64,000 nucleotides of DNA from Aldrovandia affinis (GCA_029706075.1 JAINUG010000306.1:317501-381500), one strand, 5' to 3'; positions 10,972 to 24,275 are shown, numbered from the stretch's first letter. Translations and numbers: made by a program. The notes: a model not told the origin generated them from the sequence alone.

Positions 10972-13387
10972 TCACGGGGCCAGGCGAGGCTGTGATTCAG
11001 TGCGCTCGCCGGAATTAGATCAATGACCTCCCCGCCCAACCCCCGCTCCACCAAATGATGACCCCAAACCTGCTGTTCTTATTATCACAGGGTAGCGCTG
11101 GCTCTACCACAGCTCGAACCACATCATTTTTCATTAGCGAGTTGGGGTTAAAGGTTGGGGGGGACATACACACACGTACTTGGAGATACCCCCGGATAAC
11201 AACAAAAAAAAATGCTATCCACATCTGGATATCTATAATCATCATCGTCAACTTGCCCTGCAGCGTAGCAACATCTGAACATCTGGCTCACACAAGCTGG
11301 CATGGGAGTCTTACTATCCTCAAACAGAGGCACCCCCGACACACACACACCAGTCACCAGTACATATCTTGGAGTGATAGTGCACTCCAGCAATGGCTCC
11401 TCCGTTGATGGCCTGGTACCTTGGGGAAGATACCCGAGCCCCACATTGGAGCAGGTGGGTGGCCCGCAGGTGGGTGGCCCGCTTATATGGGTTAAGGCAG
11501 CTTTCACCCCAGGCCAACTGTCCACCCTGTCCTGCTTGGCACAGCCCAGCATGTCAGGGCACGGGGGCACCAGCTGGAGCCAGCAGATTGGGTGGGTTTA
11601 ATCCCGGATCTCCATTTAACCCACCCTTTACCCAAGCTGCCACACAACAGAAGCGTAATGCCCTGGTATCTGGTCTTGGGAGGGCCGTTCTCAGTCTGCC
11701 CTTGGATCAGTCATAGGGAGGTCATTGAATGAGCCTCGCTAAATGGGTGGGAGGGGAGGGGGGGGGGGGATGGTATGATGCCGTTTTGCGGCAGCCTGCA
11801 ATACCGCGTGGGGACTACTACACGAGGTGAACATTTTGTTTCTCGAGACTCAAAAATGTTGCACCCGCTTAAATGGATTCGCAAATTGCATCATAGGCGC
11901 TGATAGTATTGAGGAGCCATGTCAGTGTTGCCGGGATGGAGAGGTATTTGGTTACCCCGGGAACGGGTATCATAATAACTTTCAATTCAGCCGAGTGAAA
12001 GGTAGAAAAATGCTGACAGCTCCGATTTTTCCCATCCGTTCCATTTTCAGGCCGCTTATTTTTACGCTGTGTTTTTCATGCACCGCGTGTACGGCCCACA
12101 AACTTTTACTCTCCTCTCCCGGCACCCCATCTATCAAGATAAAGCACTGAAGGCAGAACCTGGGGGAGAACCCAGGTCAGGCAGACAAGCCTCATGCCCA
12201 GACTTGTGTGTGTTCATGTCACATTTACACGTCTAACACCACCCGTCTGTCCCCAAACGCGCTGTCCAGTTTCAAGTTAAGGTGCCAGCCATTGCGAATT
12301 CAGCTAAGTGTTTTCCTCCTTCCCTGGTCATACCCGTGCCACCCTTCCCCTCACGTGTGTATCTCACATTTACATGCCTGTCACCATCCGTCTGTCCCCA
12401 AACATATAACACGCTCTGCAGTTTGGGCGCCAGCCGTTGTATTAAAACAACTAAGAAAAGGCACAAAAAAAAATGCTCAAGCTTACAATCAAACGTAAAC
12501 ATGAATCTGAGATAGTTAGAGGTAGGTCGGATGGAGAGAGAGAGAGAGAAAAAAAAGATTGTGCAGACTGCAACAGAAGGTGTCTGAGATGCTATGTATC
12601 AATGGTAGGCGCCGTGTGTTTTTGTGCCGTGTTTGAACATTAAGTAACGTCGTACACCTTTACGATAAAGCCATTTTAATATTTTTCTTGTACCCATTCT
12701 GCCTTCGTTGTTTTAGATGAAGCCTTGTTTGACATGACATTGATTTTTCTAGCTGGCGTTTTCCCCCTTATCTCTCTCTTCAATAAAACAGAGCCAAGAG
12801 AAAGGAGAGTGGACAGGGCATAAATACAACATACTGTACAGTCCAGACAAGCTTGGCTAAAACCCAATACGAGAAAGGACAAATTTTGTATAGGCTAATG
12901 ATGGAACAGGCAGATTAGAACATTCACCCAGCTAAATCCACAAAAAAGCTCTCTGTAAAAAAAAAAAGAGAGAAAACCCCCAAACTAGAGTAGAAATAAT
13001 ATCTACGGATACTCAATCAAAACCTAAAACAAAAGCGATTAAATAGCAAAATGGCGGTTTAATAACATAAGCCTTGCTATCTATTATCTCCCGTCTGCCA
13101 CCCACACATATATATACCTCGCATAGCAGATGGATTTTAGGGCCTGTCGAGTTGGGGCTATCAATCTGTCCTTATAAAATCAATTTTAATTAACATATCA
13201 GCAATAAAAAATCAGGCTAAACCTTTCCTCATCACCCCTGCCGTCTATTAGTTAAAAAGCAATGACATGGCACGGATCCCGTGTCAAACCAACAGAACCA
13301 ACTGATTAGCGCCGCAAGAGACATGTAGTCAAAAACATGTTGCACAAAAAAGATAAACCGTGATTTTTTTGTACGCTAATCACAGTA
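10972..13387. other. Non-coding stretch with a 145-bp duplication
   Basis: No exon is recognised. A segment near 12213-12300 (CACATTTACA...GTCTGTCCCCAAAC) recurs 145 bp downstream, near 12358-12445, with moderate divergence. This is a local tandem duplication of unknown meaning. Confidence 0.5.
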
Positions 13388-13638
13388 CAGGAAGCCGCTA
13401 AAATAAAGGAAACATTTAAATGAATTAAGAGTTCTGAAGGCTCTGTTATGATATGGGGTGCATGGGGTATGATTTTCCTGGTATGGTTTAGGTCTAGTCA
13501 ACCCCTTAGAGGGTAAACACTGCTCAATACAAAGCCATTCTGGGTGATCACCTTCATCCTATGGTGAAACATTTCTATCCTGATGGAAGTGGTCTCTTCC
13601 AGGATGACAATGCCCCCATCCACAGGACATGAATCCAC

Positions 13639-13860
13639 ATGAATGGTTGGCATGAAAATGATGTAATGCCGTGGCCATCTCAGTCACCAGATCTCAACCC
13701 AATTGAACACTTTCTGGAGATTCTGGATCCGCGCCTGAGACAGCATTTTCCAGCAACCATCAACAAAACACCATATGATGGAATTTCTCATGGGAGAATG
13801 GCATTGCATCACTACAATAAAGTTCCAGACACTTGTAGAATCTATGCCAAGGCTCATTGA
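13639..13860 (+). pseudogene. Tc1 transposase C-terminal fragment (copy B)
   Basis: An open frame of 73 codons contains [20 protein letters not shown], the block around the third catalytic residue (Glu of NPIEH) of Tc1 DD34E transposases, then RLRQHFPATINKTP. The second Asp region (about 13590-13620) is in another frame. The N-terminal helix-turn-helix and the first Asp are absent. It is inactive. Confidence 0.8.
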
Positions 13861-13899
13861 AGCTGTTCTGGTGGCTCGTGGTGCCCCAACATCCTATTA

Positions 13900-15232
13900 C
13901 AGTTTTTTTCAATTGCTAACAAGCATCGGTCAATACTGAAGACACTTTTTCAAAACTCTTCATACAGTCTGCATTGCCAACATGCATCTTGGCCAAACAG
14001 TTCATCTCACTTCCAAAACTCACTCAAACCACCAAAACACTTCATACATGTCTCAAAATAAGGCAACAATTCTCACTCAGAAAGCATACATTGTCACTCA
14101 TAACACACTGACCTAAAAAACACTAACAACAGGGAGCATTACATAAATTATGAACTTTTATCTTTGAAGTTTGAATGATTTTTCACATAAATCAGTATTT
14201 CATTATAGAATAAGAATAACACCTTTTCACTTTATTGACTGTACTAAAGTATATGTAACAACAATGAATCAGAAATGCAGAAATTTGCTTCAATATTGTT
14301 TATTTTTTCTATATCTCTGCATATAGTAATTTACTTGTGAAAAATAAAAAGTTGAAACAAAAAATAGCAATTTCCAGGGCTGCAATAATAATCACAAAAA
14401 AACAACATGTATAGTATAATCAGTCATACTGTACAGTACTGTGAGGGTTCTAGTTCTCCCTCTCTCCTGCATTTGGCCACAAGTTCTCATCAACATCACA
14501 TCTTATGTCTTCTCTGGCGATGCATCTTGGAAAGTATCTTTTGGAATGTCTAATCCAACCCTGGCAGTCTTTAGGATAAATGTCTCCACACCCCACATTC
14601 ATGGCATCCAGTAAGGACATCTGGTCATGTGGACGGTGGTCATACACCTTCCACCTCCACGCAGAGAAAAACTATTCTATGGGGTTTAGGAAGGGGAGTA
14701 TGGAGGCAGGAATAGTACTAACATCCTGGGATGTGCAGCAAACCAGTCTGTGACTGCAGCAGAGTGGTGGAATGCCACATTATCCCACACAACAATGAAG
14801 GTAGGGGAGTTTCCTGCCCTCTCTCCTCCGCTGGCACAAGTCATTTATGCAGGTCATCCAGAAAAGAAATGAGCCTCTCTGTATTGTAGGGGCCAATGAG
14901 TGGTTTGTGTAACAGCAAACCATCATTGGACAGTGCTGCACACATTGTGACGTAATTCTGTTTTGAATGCGTTTTTAACAGTTTTGAAAACAGTGTGTTA
15001 GCATTTGAAAAATGTGCTGCAAATATATAGTGTTTTGCGGGTGGTGGAGTATGAATGAGAAAAGAGTTCATGGATTTTGGAAAATGTGGTCATTGAATGC
15101 ATTTTGTGTGAAAGCAATGAAAAATGATTAATTGTTTGGTCCACATAGACTTCTGGTTCGCTGACTGTGTGAAGAGTTTTGAAAATGTGACTTCAGTTTT
15201 GACCAAAGCATGTTAGCAGTTGAAAAAAACTG
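13900..15232 (-). mobile_element. IS630/Tc1-type element nested in Tc1 copy B
   Basis: The terminal repeats are CAGTTTTTTTCAATTGCTAAC at the left and, inverted, CAGTTTTTTTCAACTGCTAAC at the right (20 of 21). A TA duplication lies on each side (13898-13899 and 15233-15234). It carries a broken minus-strand transposase of the same family as the element at 2560-3660. It must be younger than the Tc1 copy it interrupts. Confidence 0.92.
14450..15071 (-). pseudogene. IS630-type transposase remnant in nested element
   Basis: Reading leftward, 15071-14841 contains NYVTMCAALSNDGLLLHKPL and IGPYNTERLISFLDDLH, typical of the DDE core. The next segment (about 14800-14690) in another frame has FIVVWDNVAFHHSAAVTDWF, with the second catalytic Asp. 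A frameshift and an in-frame stop follow at the NPIE motif. A final open frame (14647-14450) gives YDHRPHDQMSLLDAMN and CQGWIRHSKRYFPRC up to CDVDENLWPN. The N-terminal DNA-binding part and first Asp are not visible. It is broken by at least two frame changes and a stop. Confidence 0.8.
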
Positions 15233-15275
15233 TAAGACACTATGTTGGTATTTCCTTTATTTTGGCAGTTATCTG

Positions 15276-15739
15276 TACATGCTGAGGGTCTGTTGGCCTG
15301 GAACACTTCATTACAGGTGACTGTGCAAATTTTAGCCCACACCTGCGTGATAGTCGAGCGCTGAAAGGGGAGCAGGGCAGGCAGACAGATGGGCGCTATT
15401 GTCAGGGGAGCGCACGGAGAAAGGGGCGGCGGTGAGGAGAGAATGCAGATTGTGTAAGGTCTGTTTGGCCAGCTCAGTGGAGGGGGTCTGCTTAATAGAG
15501 TCCCCTGGAATGTCTGCTCCTCGCTTTTAATGAACCCTACACCAAAGGATTAATGAACCGGACTCCTCTTGCCAAAACACCAAACCCCTGCCCCCACCCC
15601 CTTGACCCAAGTGAACCGCACTGCTCCCAGTCTTCTCGGGGGTATCCATAGCGACTGGGGTGGGACTCCATTGGTTTGTGCCAAAAGTGGCAGAAACAAA
15701 AAAAACCTGATATCTTACATAGAGATGCTGCAGCTTAAA
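15276..15739. other. Non-coding, nothing recognised
   Basis: Moderately GC-rich sequence without a recognisable exon or repeat. Confidence 0.5.
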
Positions 15740-15976
15740 TATACAATGATGCATGTGTGTATGTGTGTGTGAATGTGTGTGCATGGTGCATGTGTATATG
15801 TGTGTGTGTGTTTGTGTGTGTGTGCATGGTGCATGTGTGCGTGTGTATGTGTGTGTGTGTGAGTGTGTGCATGCATGCGTGGTGCATGTGCATGTTTATG
15901 TATGTGTGTGCATGCATAGTACATGTGTATGTGTGTGTGGTGCATGTATATGTGTGTGTGTGTGCGTGCATGGTGC

Positions 15977-16011
<35 letters not shown>

Positions 16012-16118
16012 CGTGATGCATGTGTATGTGTGTGTGTGCGTGCGTGGTGTATGTGTATGTGTGTGCGTTTGTGTGTGTGGTGCATGTGCTTTTGTGTGTG
16101 TGTGCCTGGTGCATGTGT
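15740..16118 (+). repeat. TG-rich compound microsatellite
   Basis: About 380 bp of (TG)n interspersed with GCATGGTGCATG words that recur at roughly 30-70 bp spacing. Long Cys/Val frames on one strand and His/Thr frames on the other are artefacts of the repeat. Confidence 0.95.
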
Positions 16119-17249
16119 TTGGGCGGGAGCGGTGGGGTCTTGTCTTTTTTTTGTATACTCCTTTTATTCTTTGTCATCCTAAACAAAAGGGGGCGGTTGG
16201 AGAAGGCTGGTGTCCTGACAAAAACCAGTCCATTTAACAAACCCCCCCCAGCACACACACAAACCTCCCTCTACACTCCAAGGCAGTTTAACTATCCTTT
16301 GTGCAAGCAAGGCTTCGTCATCACATAACACAAGCCTTCACACAGACAAAGAGACAGGAGTGTGCGAGTTGAAGACTAATAAACTGCCAGGCTTCTAATT
16401 AACCAGCCTTTGTTTACACTCTATGGCGCGGTATAAAACTCACAGGGACTCAATATGGTGTGGAATGCACTGGATGGTATACGTGCATTTACATAAGAAA
16501 AACAAAGGGTAGTGGGGGGTTCTTCACATCAAACAGGATTCCAGTGATAAGGAAGAGAGCAACATTATTCATTTTGCAAGTACATCTGTAGCCTGTGTAA
16601 ATGATCCAGCGCCTTTTGGTCACATAATGTAATAGACCAGATGCAGGTCTGAGGCCTATGTTGGATGTAAAGTCGCTGAAGATGGTCCCTCTAAAATGCT
16701 GGCAGGTAAATAACGGTTCGTCCAATCAGCTGGTCTATGAACTTGTCGCACAGAACCTCTGTCAGCCAACGCTGGAAAATTTAGATGTCCCTGTCCCTTG
16801 CAGTGATGTCCTCACACCTGAATGGAAATGTTTGATGACACAGGAGGAGACAAAAAACACACTGAAAAGTTTGTTTATCATTTGTAACATCTCCATATTT
16901 CAACAATTAAATATAATACATATTACATTAAATAACACATGTATTATATAAATATGTTAAGCAATATTTTCAACCATAATACCTTTGCAAACAATATTTG
17001 GGCTTCTCAGATGGTGGTCTAGGTACAAGCAAGAAAATATAATTCAGCTGGCAAATTGCAGCATATATTTTTTGAATTAACACTATAGAATATTTTTGTA
17101 CAGTTAACACCTTTTCTAATTGCAGAATAATCCTGAACACTACACTAACTCATATTATGTCTTCAGTTTAATAGTGAAATTATATTTACATGCTAAGAAT
17201 TTAAGACAAATATACTGCTTTCATCTCATTCAGGTTGTGAACATGACCT
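16119..17249. other. Non-coding, nothing recognised
   Basis: No exon, RNA gene or repeat family was identified. The right half is AT-rich. Confidence 0.5.
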
Positions 17250-17395
17250 GGTTCTGTGTGGCTCAGTAGGTAGAGCATGGCGTTGGCAAAGCTCAAGTTG
17301 TGGGTTCAATTCCCACCGGGACCACATATACTGAAAAATGTATGCATTCATTACTGTAAGTCGCTTTAGACAAAAGCGTCTGCTAAATGGCATAT
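17250..17395 (+). mobile_element. tRNA-derived SINE
   Basis: The tRNA-like head contains an A-box-like GGCTCAGTAGGTAGAGCATGG and a B-box-like GGGTTCAATTCCC. A short body follows (ACATATACTGAAAAATGTATG). The tail is GTAAGTCGCTTTAGACAAAA plus GCGTCTGCTAAATGGCATAT. The tail resembles the 3' end of L2/UnaL2-type LINEs. Related copies are at 22234 and 54591, with a tail fragment at 1770. Confidence 0.88.
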
Positions 17396-19748
17396 ACACC
17401 TGCATACACCGACTTGCCATTCCCATAGGAAAGAATTGGGAGATGCTTAGTTAACTTAGTTAATAAATGTTACTAAATGTTTGAACTACAAAGTGTCCTT
17501 TCTATGCACATTGCAATCAAAGTAATCAAAGCACTTCAATAGAATGCTTGTTATGCGTGTAATGCACTATGAAACCATCTTAAATCTGACAGAGGTTCAC
17601 CTTTTCAAGTTTCACGGGCAGATGGCATTCTGGGTTCACACTGGCAACAGTAGCAGGAGGCTTGGAAAAAGGTACATTCAATGGGCTTCACTAGGCCTGC
17701 TCACTTTAGAAACACCACCAATCCTCTAGTGATTCATACCCGGGTGATTGGCATCTTTAGATTAGACAGAAAGTCAGCAGAAATAATTAGAGATTCTACA
17801 TCTCAAAAAATGAAAAACCAGAAGACTGGGGGCCAGGGGGAGCTCAATTGGTAATCAGCATTGTTCCACAAGTGAGCAGTCCTGGACTCAACAGTCTAAT
17901 GGCAGCATTCATTACCGCCACTATTATAATAAACAGACAGGCCCACACAGAGAGCCGTCATTTGGCGAAATTAGAACCGCGGAAACAAACAGTCGCCCTG
18001 CCACCAGGATGCCTGCGTGCCCGAAAAGAAATAAAGCAATCAAGGTTATTCAAATGACTCGGCTAGCTGCATAAACACTGCGAACTGCGCAGAGTGGCGC
18101 AGAGGAGAGCGTGTCTGTGCATTGCTGATGGGGGTCAGTGCCGTGCTCACTGTGGCAGCTGTGGCCATTAGTGCTGCTGGATAGAGAGGGGGGGCCCTCT
18201 CACGCACACAGGAAACCAGTGCGAGGACAGGGTGAGCGATGGAGAGTGGGGAGGGGGGGTGGAACGGGGGCGTCAATGAGCGCTAACCGGTCGGCATTCC
18301 TCTGCAATCCCAGGGCTAATTGATTGGAGGGCCACAGCGTTGGTGAGAGCACGCGCGTGTGAAATGTGTGCCAGATGGTTGCAGGGTTGTGGCTTGACTT
18401 GTGTGAATGGGCCCCCTCTGTCTCAAAATCTCCCTCTGGCTGTCATGTGCTGTGCGGGGTCAGGGTTTTTTTGGGGTGGGGTGAGGAAGGGGGGGGGGAT
18501 GTTTGGGGTCTGGGAGGAATGGTGGGGTGGGGGCACTGATGCTACTCTGGCACATGTCACAGTGTTCTGCCAAGTGCACATAACAAAACCCACCAGTGTC
18601 TCTGCTGGGGACATTGTTGTGTTGCTAAGGTTGATTCTGTGGAGGTGCCTTTTGTGATATATTGAGAGGAAGAAGAGATTTTTTTCTTGTCTTTTTTAAA
18701 CTAAACCTACCACAGGAAAGAAAACTAATTATAAACATGCAGGGTCTGAGAGACTCTGTGTCACCCAAAAAGGACCCCTGAATATTGTAGAGTTTAGTAA
18801 CCATGGAGATACACTGATAATCCTGAAAGTCTATCTTCATTCATACCATTAATATTCAAATTAATGTAAATATTCCTTGATATCTCCTCTAAGTCTAAAT
18901 TGGATCACCAACTTTTATAAATATTCAAGGAATATGATTTTGGAGATTAATAATTATCAGCGATGGAATTACTAAAATTATTAACCTGTTTTTTATTCAT
19001 TACATATCACTATATTTTCAGTCAATAATACTAAATCTATTGTCAACTTTTTGTTTCACTCCTGGTTGCTTAACTGTATGCACAAAAACTGTAACCCCTT
19101 AAACAGAAGAATATATACTTTTAACATTTTACAATTTTCACTCAAAACCCATTCCCCTCTAAATAACTTTGGCCAAGCATGGTTCCTATATCACTTGAAA
19201 GAACACACTTGCGATATTGCAAAGAAACAGTCAAAACCAATCAAATTTGAGTCTACCCTAAGATAGTGTAAATTATACAGGGGGAAAAATCCCAATTTTT
19301 AAAATATTTTTCAGAGAGCTTCCTTTTTCAGAGCCTAACAGACAGTTGTTGATAACGAAACCTTTTTTTTTCCCGCAGCAAGTCATTAAGATATCGATAA
19401 GAACTGGTTAAAGTTTGAAACTGATTACGCTACAAGCTCCATTTTTATCTAGATTTCTTTACGAAGTACTGAGGGTACAGCAGTATTTCCAAATCGCTCC
19501 AGGCTTCTCCAAGCTACTCAAAGGTATTATATTCATATCTTTTTCAATATATAAACATAGTTTGTTTCTTACTGCTGGGGATAGCAGTAGAACATGTTTT
19601 GAATGTGGCCACCAGCAGCCAGCCACCTCTGAAGACATGATACATCTTTTTAAGTATTTCTGCAGGGCTGAGGAAAGTTTAAAATAAAAGGTCTACAAGA
19701 CACCTATTGTTCACCGTAAGGCTTGGTTGTGTTGAAACAGGGGAGGTA
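17396..19748. other. Non-coding stretch, no gene recognised
   Basis: No exon is recognised. 18080-18560 is GC-rich with G-runs near 18490. 18840-19330 is AT-rich. Confidence 0.5.
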
Positions 19749-19816
19749 TACAGGTAACTGCCAAAATAAAGGAAATGCTTGAGGCTGAGTAAATGTAGGG
19801 CTCTAGCAGCTCTGTT

Positions 19817-20020
19817 ATGGTATGCTGTGCATTTTCCTGGCATGGTTTAGGTTCACTCAATGCCTTAGAGGGCAAGGTACACGCCAATAAATACAAAGCC
19901 ATTCTGAGTGATCACCTTTGTCCTGTGGTGAAGCATTTCTATCCTGATGGGAGTGGTCTCTTCCAGGATGGCAATGCTGCATCCAAAGGGCATGAGTGGT
20001 CACTGAATTTTGGACACTGA
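19817..20020 (+). pseudogene. Tc1 transposase fragment (copy C)
   Basis: An open frame of 67 codons contains HGLGSLNALEGKVHANKYKA and HFYPDGSGLFQDGNA, the region leading into the second catalytic Asp of Tc1 transposases. The Asp-Asn pair is altered to D-G-N. The frame is then cut by an AT-rich block. The NPIEH region is lost from this copy. Confidence 0.8.
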
Positions 20021-20050
20021 ATGGTTTGATGAGCATGAAACCATATGCCA

Positions 20051-20270
20051 TTTTTATTTTGTCATTTACTCTTGTAAATTGATCTTTTTCTATTTTAATT
20101 TGTTTCTATTTTTATTTTAATATATATTGTTTTATATATTTTTTAACATGATATTATTGAGGTTCTCATATAAGCCCAGCTAGAGCTTCCAACCTCTCCT
20201 GCACATTTAATATTTAACATATTGTTATGCCATTTGTTTCGTGTGCAAATAAATACAAAAGTAAAAAATG
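20051..20270. repeat. AT-rich block inside Tc1 copy C
   Basis: About 220 bp very rich in T and A, containing AATAAATAC and ending in an A-rich run next to the Tc1 sequence. Compared with copies A, B and D it replaces the stretch from about CCATATGCC to CAGC.CCTGAGAC. It could be the 3' end of an unrelated retroelement inserted with a deletion; no coding is visible. Confidence 0.45.
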
Positions 20271-20680
20271 GCAGCACCTGAGACTGCGTTTTCTACCACC
20301 ATCATCAAAACACCAGATGATGGAATTGAAGAATGGTGTTGCATACCTTCAGAGTTCCAGACACTTCTAGAATTTATGCTATGGTGCATTGAAGCTGTTC
20401 TGGCGGCTCGTGGTGGCCCAACGCCCTATTAAGACACTCTGTGCTGCTTTATTTTGGCAGTTACCTGTACTGGATTGTAGTATACTGTGCGCTTTCAGCT
20501 TTACCAAGTGAGCTGTCCTTCTAATATGTATAAAATCATGTTCAGATGTATTTGTTGGTGTTTTTGGGGAAAACTAATGGGGCAGTTCTATGTTTTGTGA
20601 AAATGCTGGTGGTTTAGTTGTGTCGTGCCCTGAAAGAGCAACAATCAGCGACCTTTAGTATAGCAAACTCCACTTTCATA

Positions 20681-20970
20681 CAGCCAGGTCCAGAATTATT
20701 GGCACCCTTGATGAAAATGAGGCGGGGAGAAGGCTGTTTAAATTAACAATACAGGTTATGAACTATTTATTATATGCTTAAAATTAAAAATTAATATTAT
20801 TTTATACTAACACAATTGTTCAGAGAAAAATATTTGATTAAACAAGTAATATCGTTTTTTTCCCCAAAAAAAATATATATGTCACAATTATTGGCACCCC
20901 TAATAAAATGTTTTAACTAAAATCCAACCAAAAATAACCAAATTTTCTTATGGATGTCTTCATTGAGAGT
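20681..20970 (+). mobile_element. Tc1-type 5' end fragment (second family)
   Basis: It begins after TA with CAGCCAGGTCCAGAATTATT and GGCACCCTTGATGAAAATGA, a terminal repeat typical of fish Tc1 elements. A second ATTATTGGCACCCCTAAT lies near 20885. No transposase and no right end were found; the right border is approximate. Confidence 0.65.
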
Positions 20971-21386
20971 GGGGGTTCTTTGCTCTCTTTGCACATGTCC
21001 TTCCATTTATGTTACGACTTGAGCGAGTATAAGTGGAAAATGTTGACCCTTGCCCCATCTCCATCCTCCAACACAGCTCCAGGCCATGAGATAAATATCA
21101 ACTGAGAGGACCTTTGTTTTAATTGTTTCTGGGTATTAAAAATAGTCAGAAGTAAATCAGACCAGCTTGAAAGTCTCATTGTCATCGTATGGAGTGTGGG
21201 GGTGTGGTATGAAATGGGAAGGCGGGGGGAGGATAGTGGTCATTAATGATCTTTAATGATCCTGGAATTGGATTAATGACATTTCATAGAAAAGCATAAA
21301 TACTGTCTTCATGAAAAATAAGACAATCAACGTGTGGTTAAAAACAGGGGTGGGACTGGTGTTTCTCTAGGAGTGTTGCTCTTGCT
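20971..21386. other. Non-coding, nothing recognised
   Basis: No gene or repeat was identified. Confidence 0.45.
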
Positions 21387-21594
21387 CAGGGGTCTCCAAT
21401 CTTATCTGAAAAGGACCGGTGAGGGGGGAGGCTTTTGTTCTAGCCCAGCACTACAAAACCAGATTCGACTAACCAAGGTCTTTACTGAAGACCATTACCA
21501 TGAGTTGATCACTTGAATTAGGTGTGTTATAGCTGGACTATAACAACACCCTGCAACCACACTGGCCCTTCTTGAATAACATTGGACATCCCTG
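21387..21594. repeat. hAT-like MITE
   Basis: The left end CAGGGGTCTCCAATCTTATC and the right end, inverted, CAGGGATGTCCAATGTTATT are imperfect terminal repeats of hAT type. No convincing 8-bp duplication remains. It is about 208 bp and non-coding. Confidence 0.65.
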
Positions 21595-22233
21595 CTCAAA
21601 GAAAAACGAAAGCCCAATTTGGACGTACTGAGAATTAAACACACTTTACACACTTGTGTTCATTTCCCAAACAATCACTGGTTTAGTTTTCCAGAAAGCT
21701 TGGGTTAATCTCCAGTGCTGGATAATGTCCAAAGAACTTCTATTGGAAGATTGATTGCTTTCTTCTTCAAAAAAGAGCTTTATGGATGCAGTTAGCTGTA
21801 TAGCATGCGCATGAGAGGTGATCGCTGACTGCTCTATTACAAACTGTGAACAGATTATAGACAGTCCAGCATATTGGACTGTCATGTTTTGGATTTCTCG
21901 ACAGCATCGGAAAGGGAGAGTCCTGAAAATGTAATTACAGTAAGATGTGTTTTGATTCAACACAAAACATTACTGAAGCTCGGTCAATGGAATTTTCCAG
22001 GAAACGGTATGATTTTTCCCTTTGAACAGTCTGGGGCACACGCACATTGAATTAAAAAATGTAATAGAAAGAAATAGCATTAAAACTTCTGACCCAGATA
22101 ATGGCATAATGGCTGGATTGCCTTGACCCTCACTGCTAAACTTTCAAACATGATTTTTCTCTGACGTTCCCCTGTGTTTGCTTTTTAATAGAAGCATGTC
22201 GAAACATCGGCGGCATGACATGGGAAGAACTGT
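21595..22233. other. Non-coding, nothing recognised
   Basis: No gene or named repeat is visible. Confidence 0.45.
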
Positions 22234-22312
22234 GGTTCTGTGTGACACAGTAGGTAGAGCATGGGTCTGAGAACACTTAGGTTGTGGGTTCAATCCCCAT
22301 TGGGACCACATA

Positions 22313-23140
<828 letters not shown>

Positions 23141-23474
23141 TATACTGAAAAATATATGCATTCACTACTGTAAGTTGCTTTGGATAAAATCATCTGCTAA
23201 TATGTTATGTTATATGTTATGTTAACAGCTAGGAAGATAGCTTGTCTGTCAGCATTGACATAATGTTGAGAAATGACCACTAAATAAATAATACAAATAT
23301 ATTAATGAATAAACAACCAAAGTAAATTAGTAAGTCTAATTGAACAGACATACTGTAATTGGGAACCATCTACACTTAATTCTATGTGTATAATCTTGGT
23401 CGCCCATTGTCAAAGAGCTTGAGCGAATCAGAGAGTGGGAGGGTGTGATTTAAGGATCGTCCATTTTGCCCGAT

Positions 23475-23815
23475 TGTTACGACCCCAGTTGGTCTAGGGG
23501 TATGTGGGGAGGGGTGTAACAATGTTTTAATAATAATACGGGAAAATGGAATTTAATGAGACGTAGGGTGGAGAAATGGAACGGAGGCAGAGGATACGGT
23601 GCAATCAAATGTATTTACAGTGTTTATATTTACATATTAACAATACAGTATATACAACTACACTTAAACACATAACAGGACACAAGACCAGGGAAAAGAG
23701 TGTTGCCAAATCGAACATAAAAGAACAAAACCAAATAAGGTGGAAAAGACAGAGAGAGAGACAAAAACACGCAGCACGTAACACCGATGTAAAAATTGTA
23801 GCATAAAAGGTACTG
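23475..23815. repeat. Possible LTR remnant
   Basis: It begins TGTTACGACCCCAGTTGGTC and contains an inverted match GGGGTGTAACA at 23511-23521. The TGTTACG start and the T/A-rich downstream part resemble the LTR at 43210. No matching right end or internal retroelement sequence was found; the right border is arbitrary. Confidence 0.3.
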
Positions 23816-24275
23816 GTAATGCTTTGAGCAATGACTATTTCAGAAATGACAGGGAGACTCTCAGTGAGCCCCTCTAAAAAAGTCAAATACAAATACACTC
23901 AAATACAAACCATGTGCAGATGGTTAGGCTAGTGTTAGACTGTTAAAATTCACCTCTACTGAAGTTACATTTGAAAAGACCTCTGGCACATATACAGCTT
24001 CCTTGCTATAACAAATACATCTGTTGTTTCCTTAGTGTGAAGCGGGGACAAAGTGTGACCCTAAAATTGATTATTTACCCTGGATGTTGAAGATTAGGGC
24101 CAAACGCTGCTTTGGTCCTTTCTGGTGTGTTTATTTACTTGCACAGATCTGATTCAGAGAAGGACAGGGCTGAGCCTGGTGTGTCTCGACCTGGAATAGA
24201 ATGGCAATTAGTCCCTGAGATTCAACAGCCCTGGCTCATTGGGAGTGGCTGGACTGGTGTGGAGAGGGTCTAGAG
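23816..24275. other. Non-coding, nothing recognised
   Basis: No gene or repeat was identified. Confidence 0.45.

Larger units (their letters stand above)
13388..15275 (+). mobile_element. Tc1-type element copy B, split by a nested element
   Basis: It is TA-flanked (13386-13387 and 15276-15277). The left end reads CAGGAAGCCGCTAAAATAAA and the right end CTTTATTTTGGCAGTTATCTG, so both match the family. At 13900 the element is interrupted by a 1333-bp nested transposon and resumes at 15235 with AGACACTATGTTGG. Without the insert it is about 553 bp, again only the 3' half of a transposase. Confidence 0.85.
19751..20467 (+). mobile_element. Tc1-type element copy C
   Basis: A TA duplication (19749-19750, 20468-20469) flanks near-perfect ends: CAGGTAACTGCCAAAATAAA at the left and TTTATTTTGGCAGTTACCTG at the right. 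An AT-rich block of about 220 bp (about 20051-20270) replaces part of the transposase region. This copy best shows the terminal repeat of the family. Confidence 0.9.

Noticed and set aside
11302-11716. Overlapping frames of about 100 codons on both strands
   Set aside because: No motif is recognisable and frames are open on both strands because of base composition.
15753-16182. Long Cys/Val-rich and His/Thr-rich open frames
   Set aside because: They are translations of TG/CA microsatellites, where stops are rare by composition. The same holds for the frames at 32346-32928, 51302-52281 and 59001-59665.
17250-17340. A tRNA gene
   Set aside because: A- and B-box-like words are present, but the cloverleaf is incomplete and the same head recurs with a LINE-type tail elsewhere, so it is a SINE.
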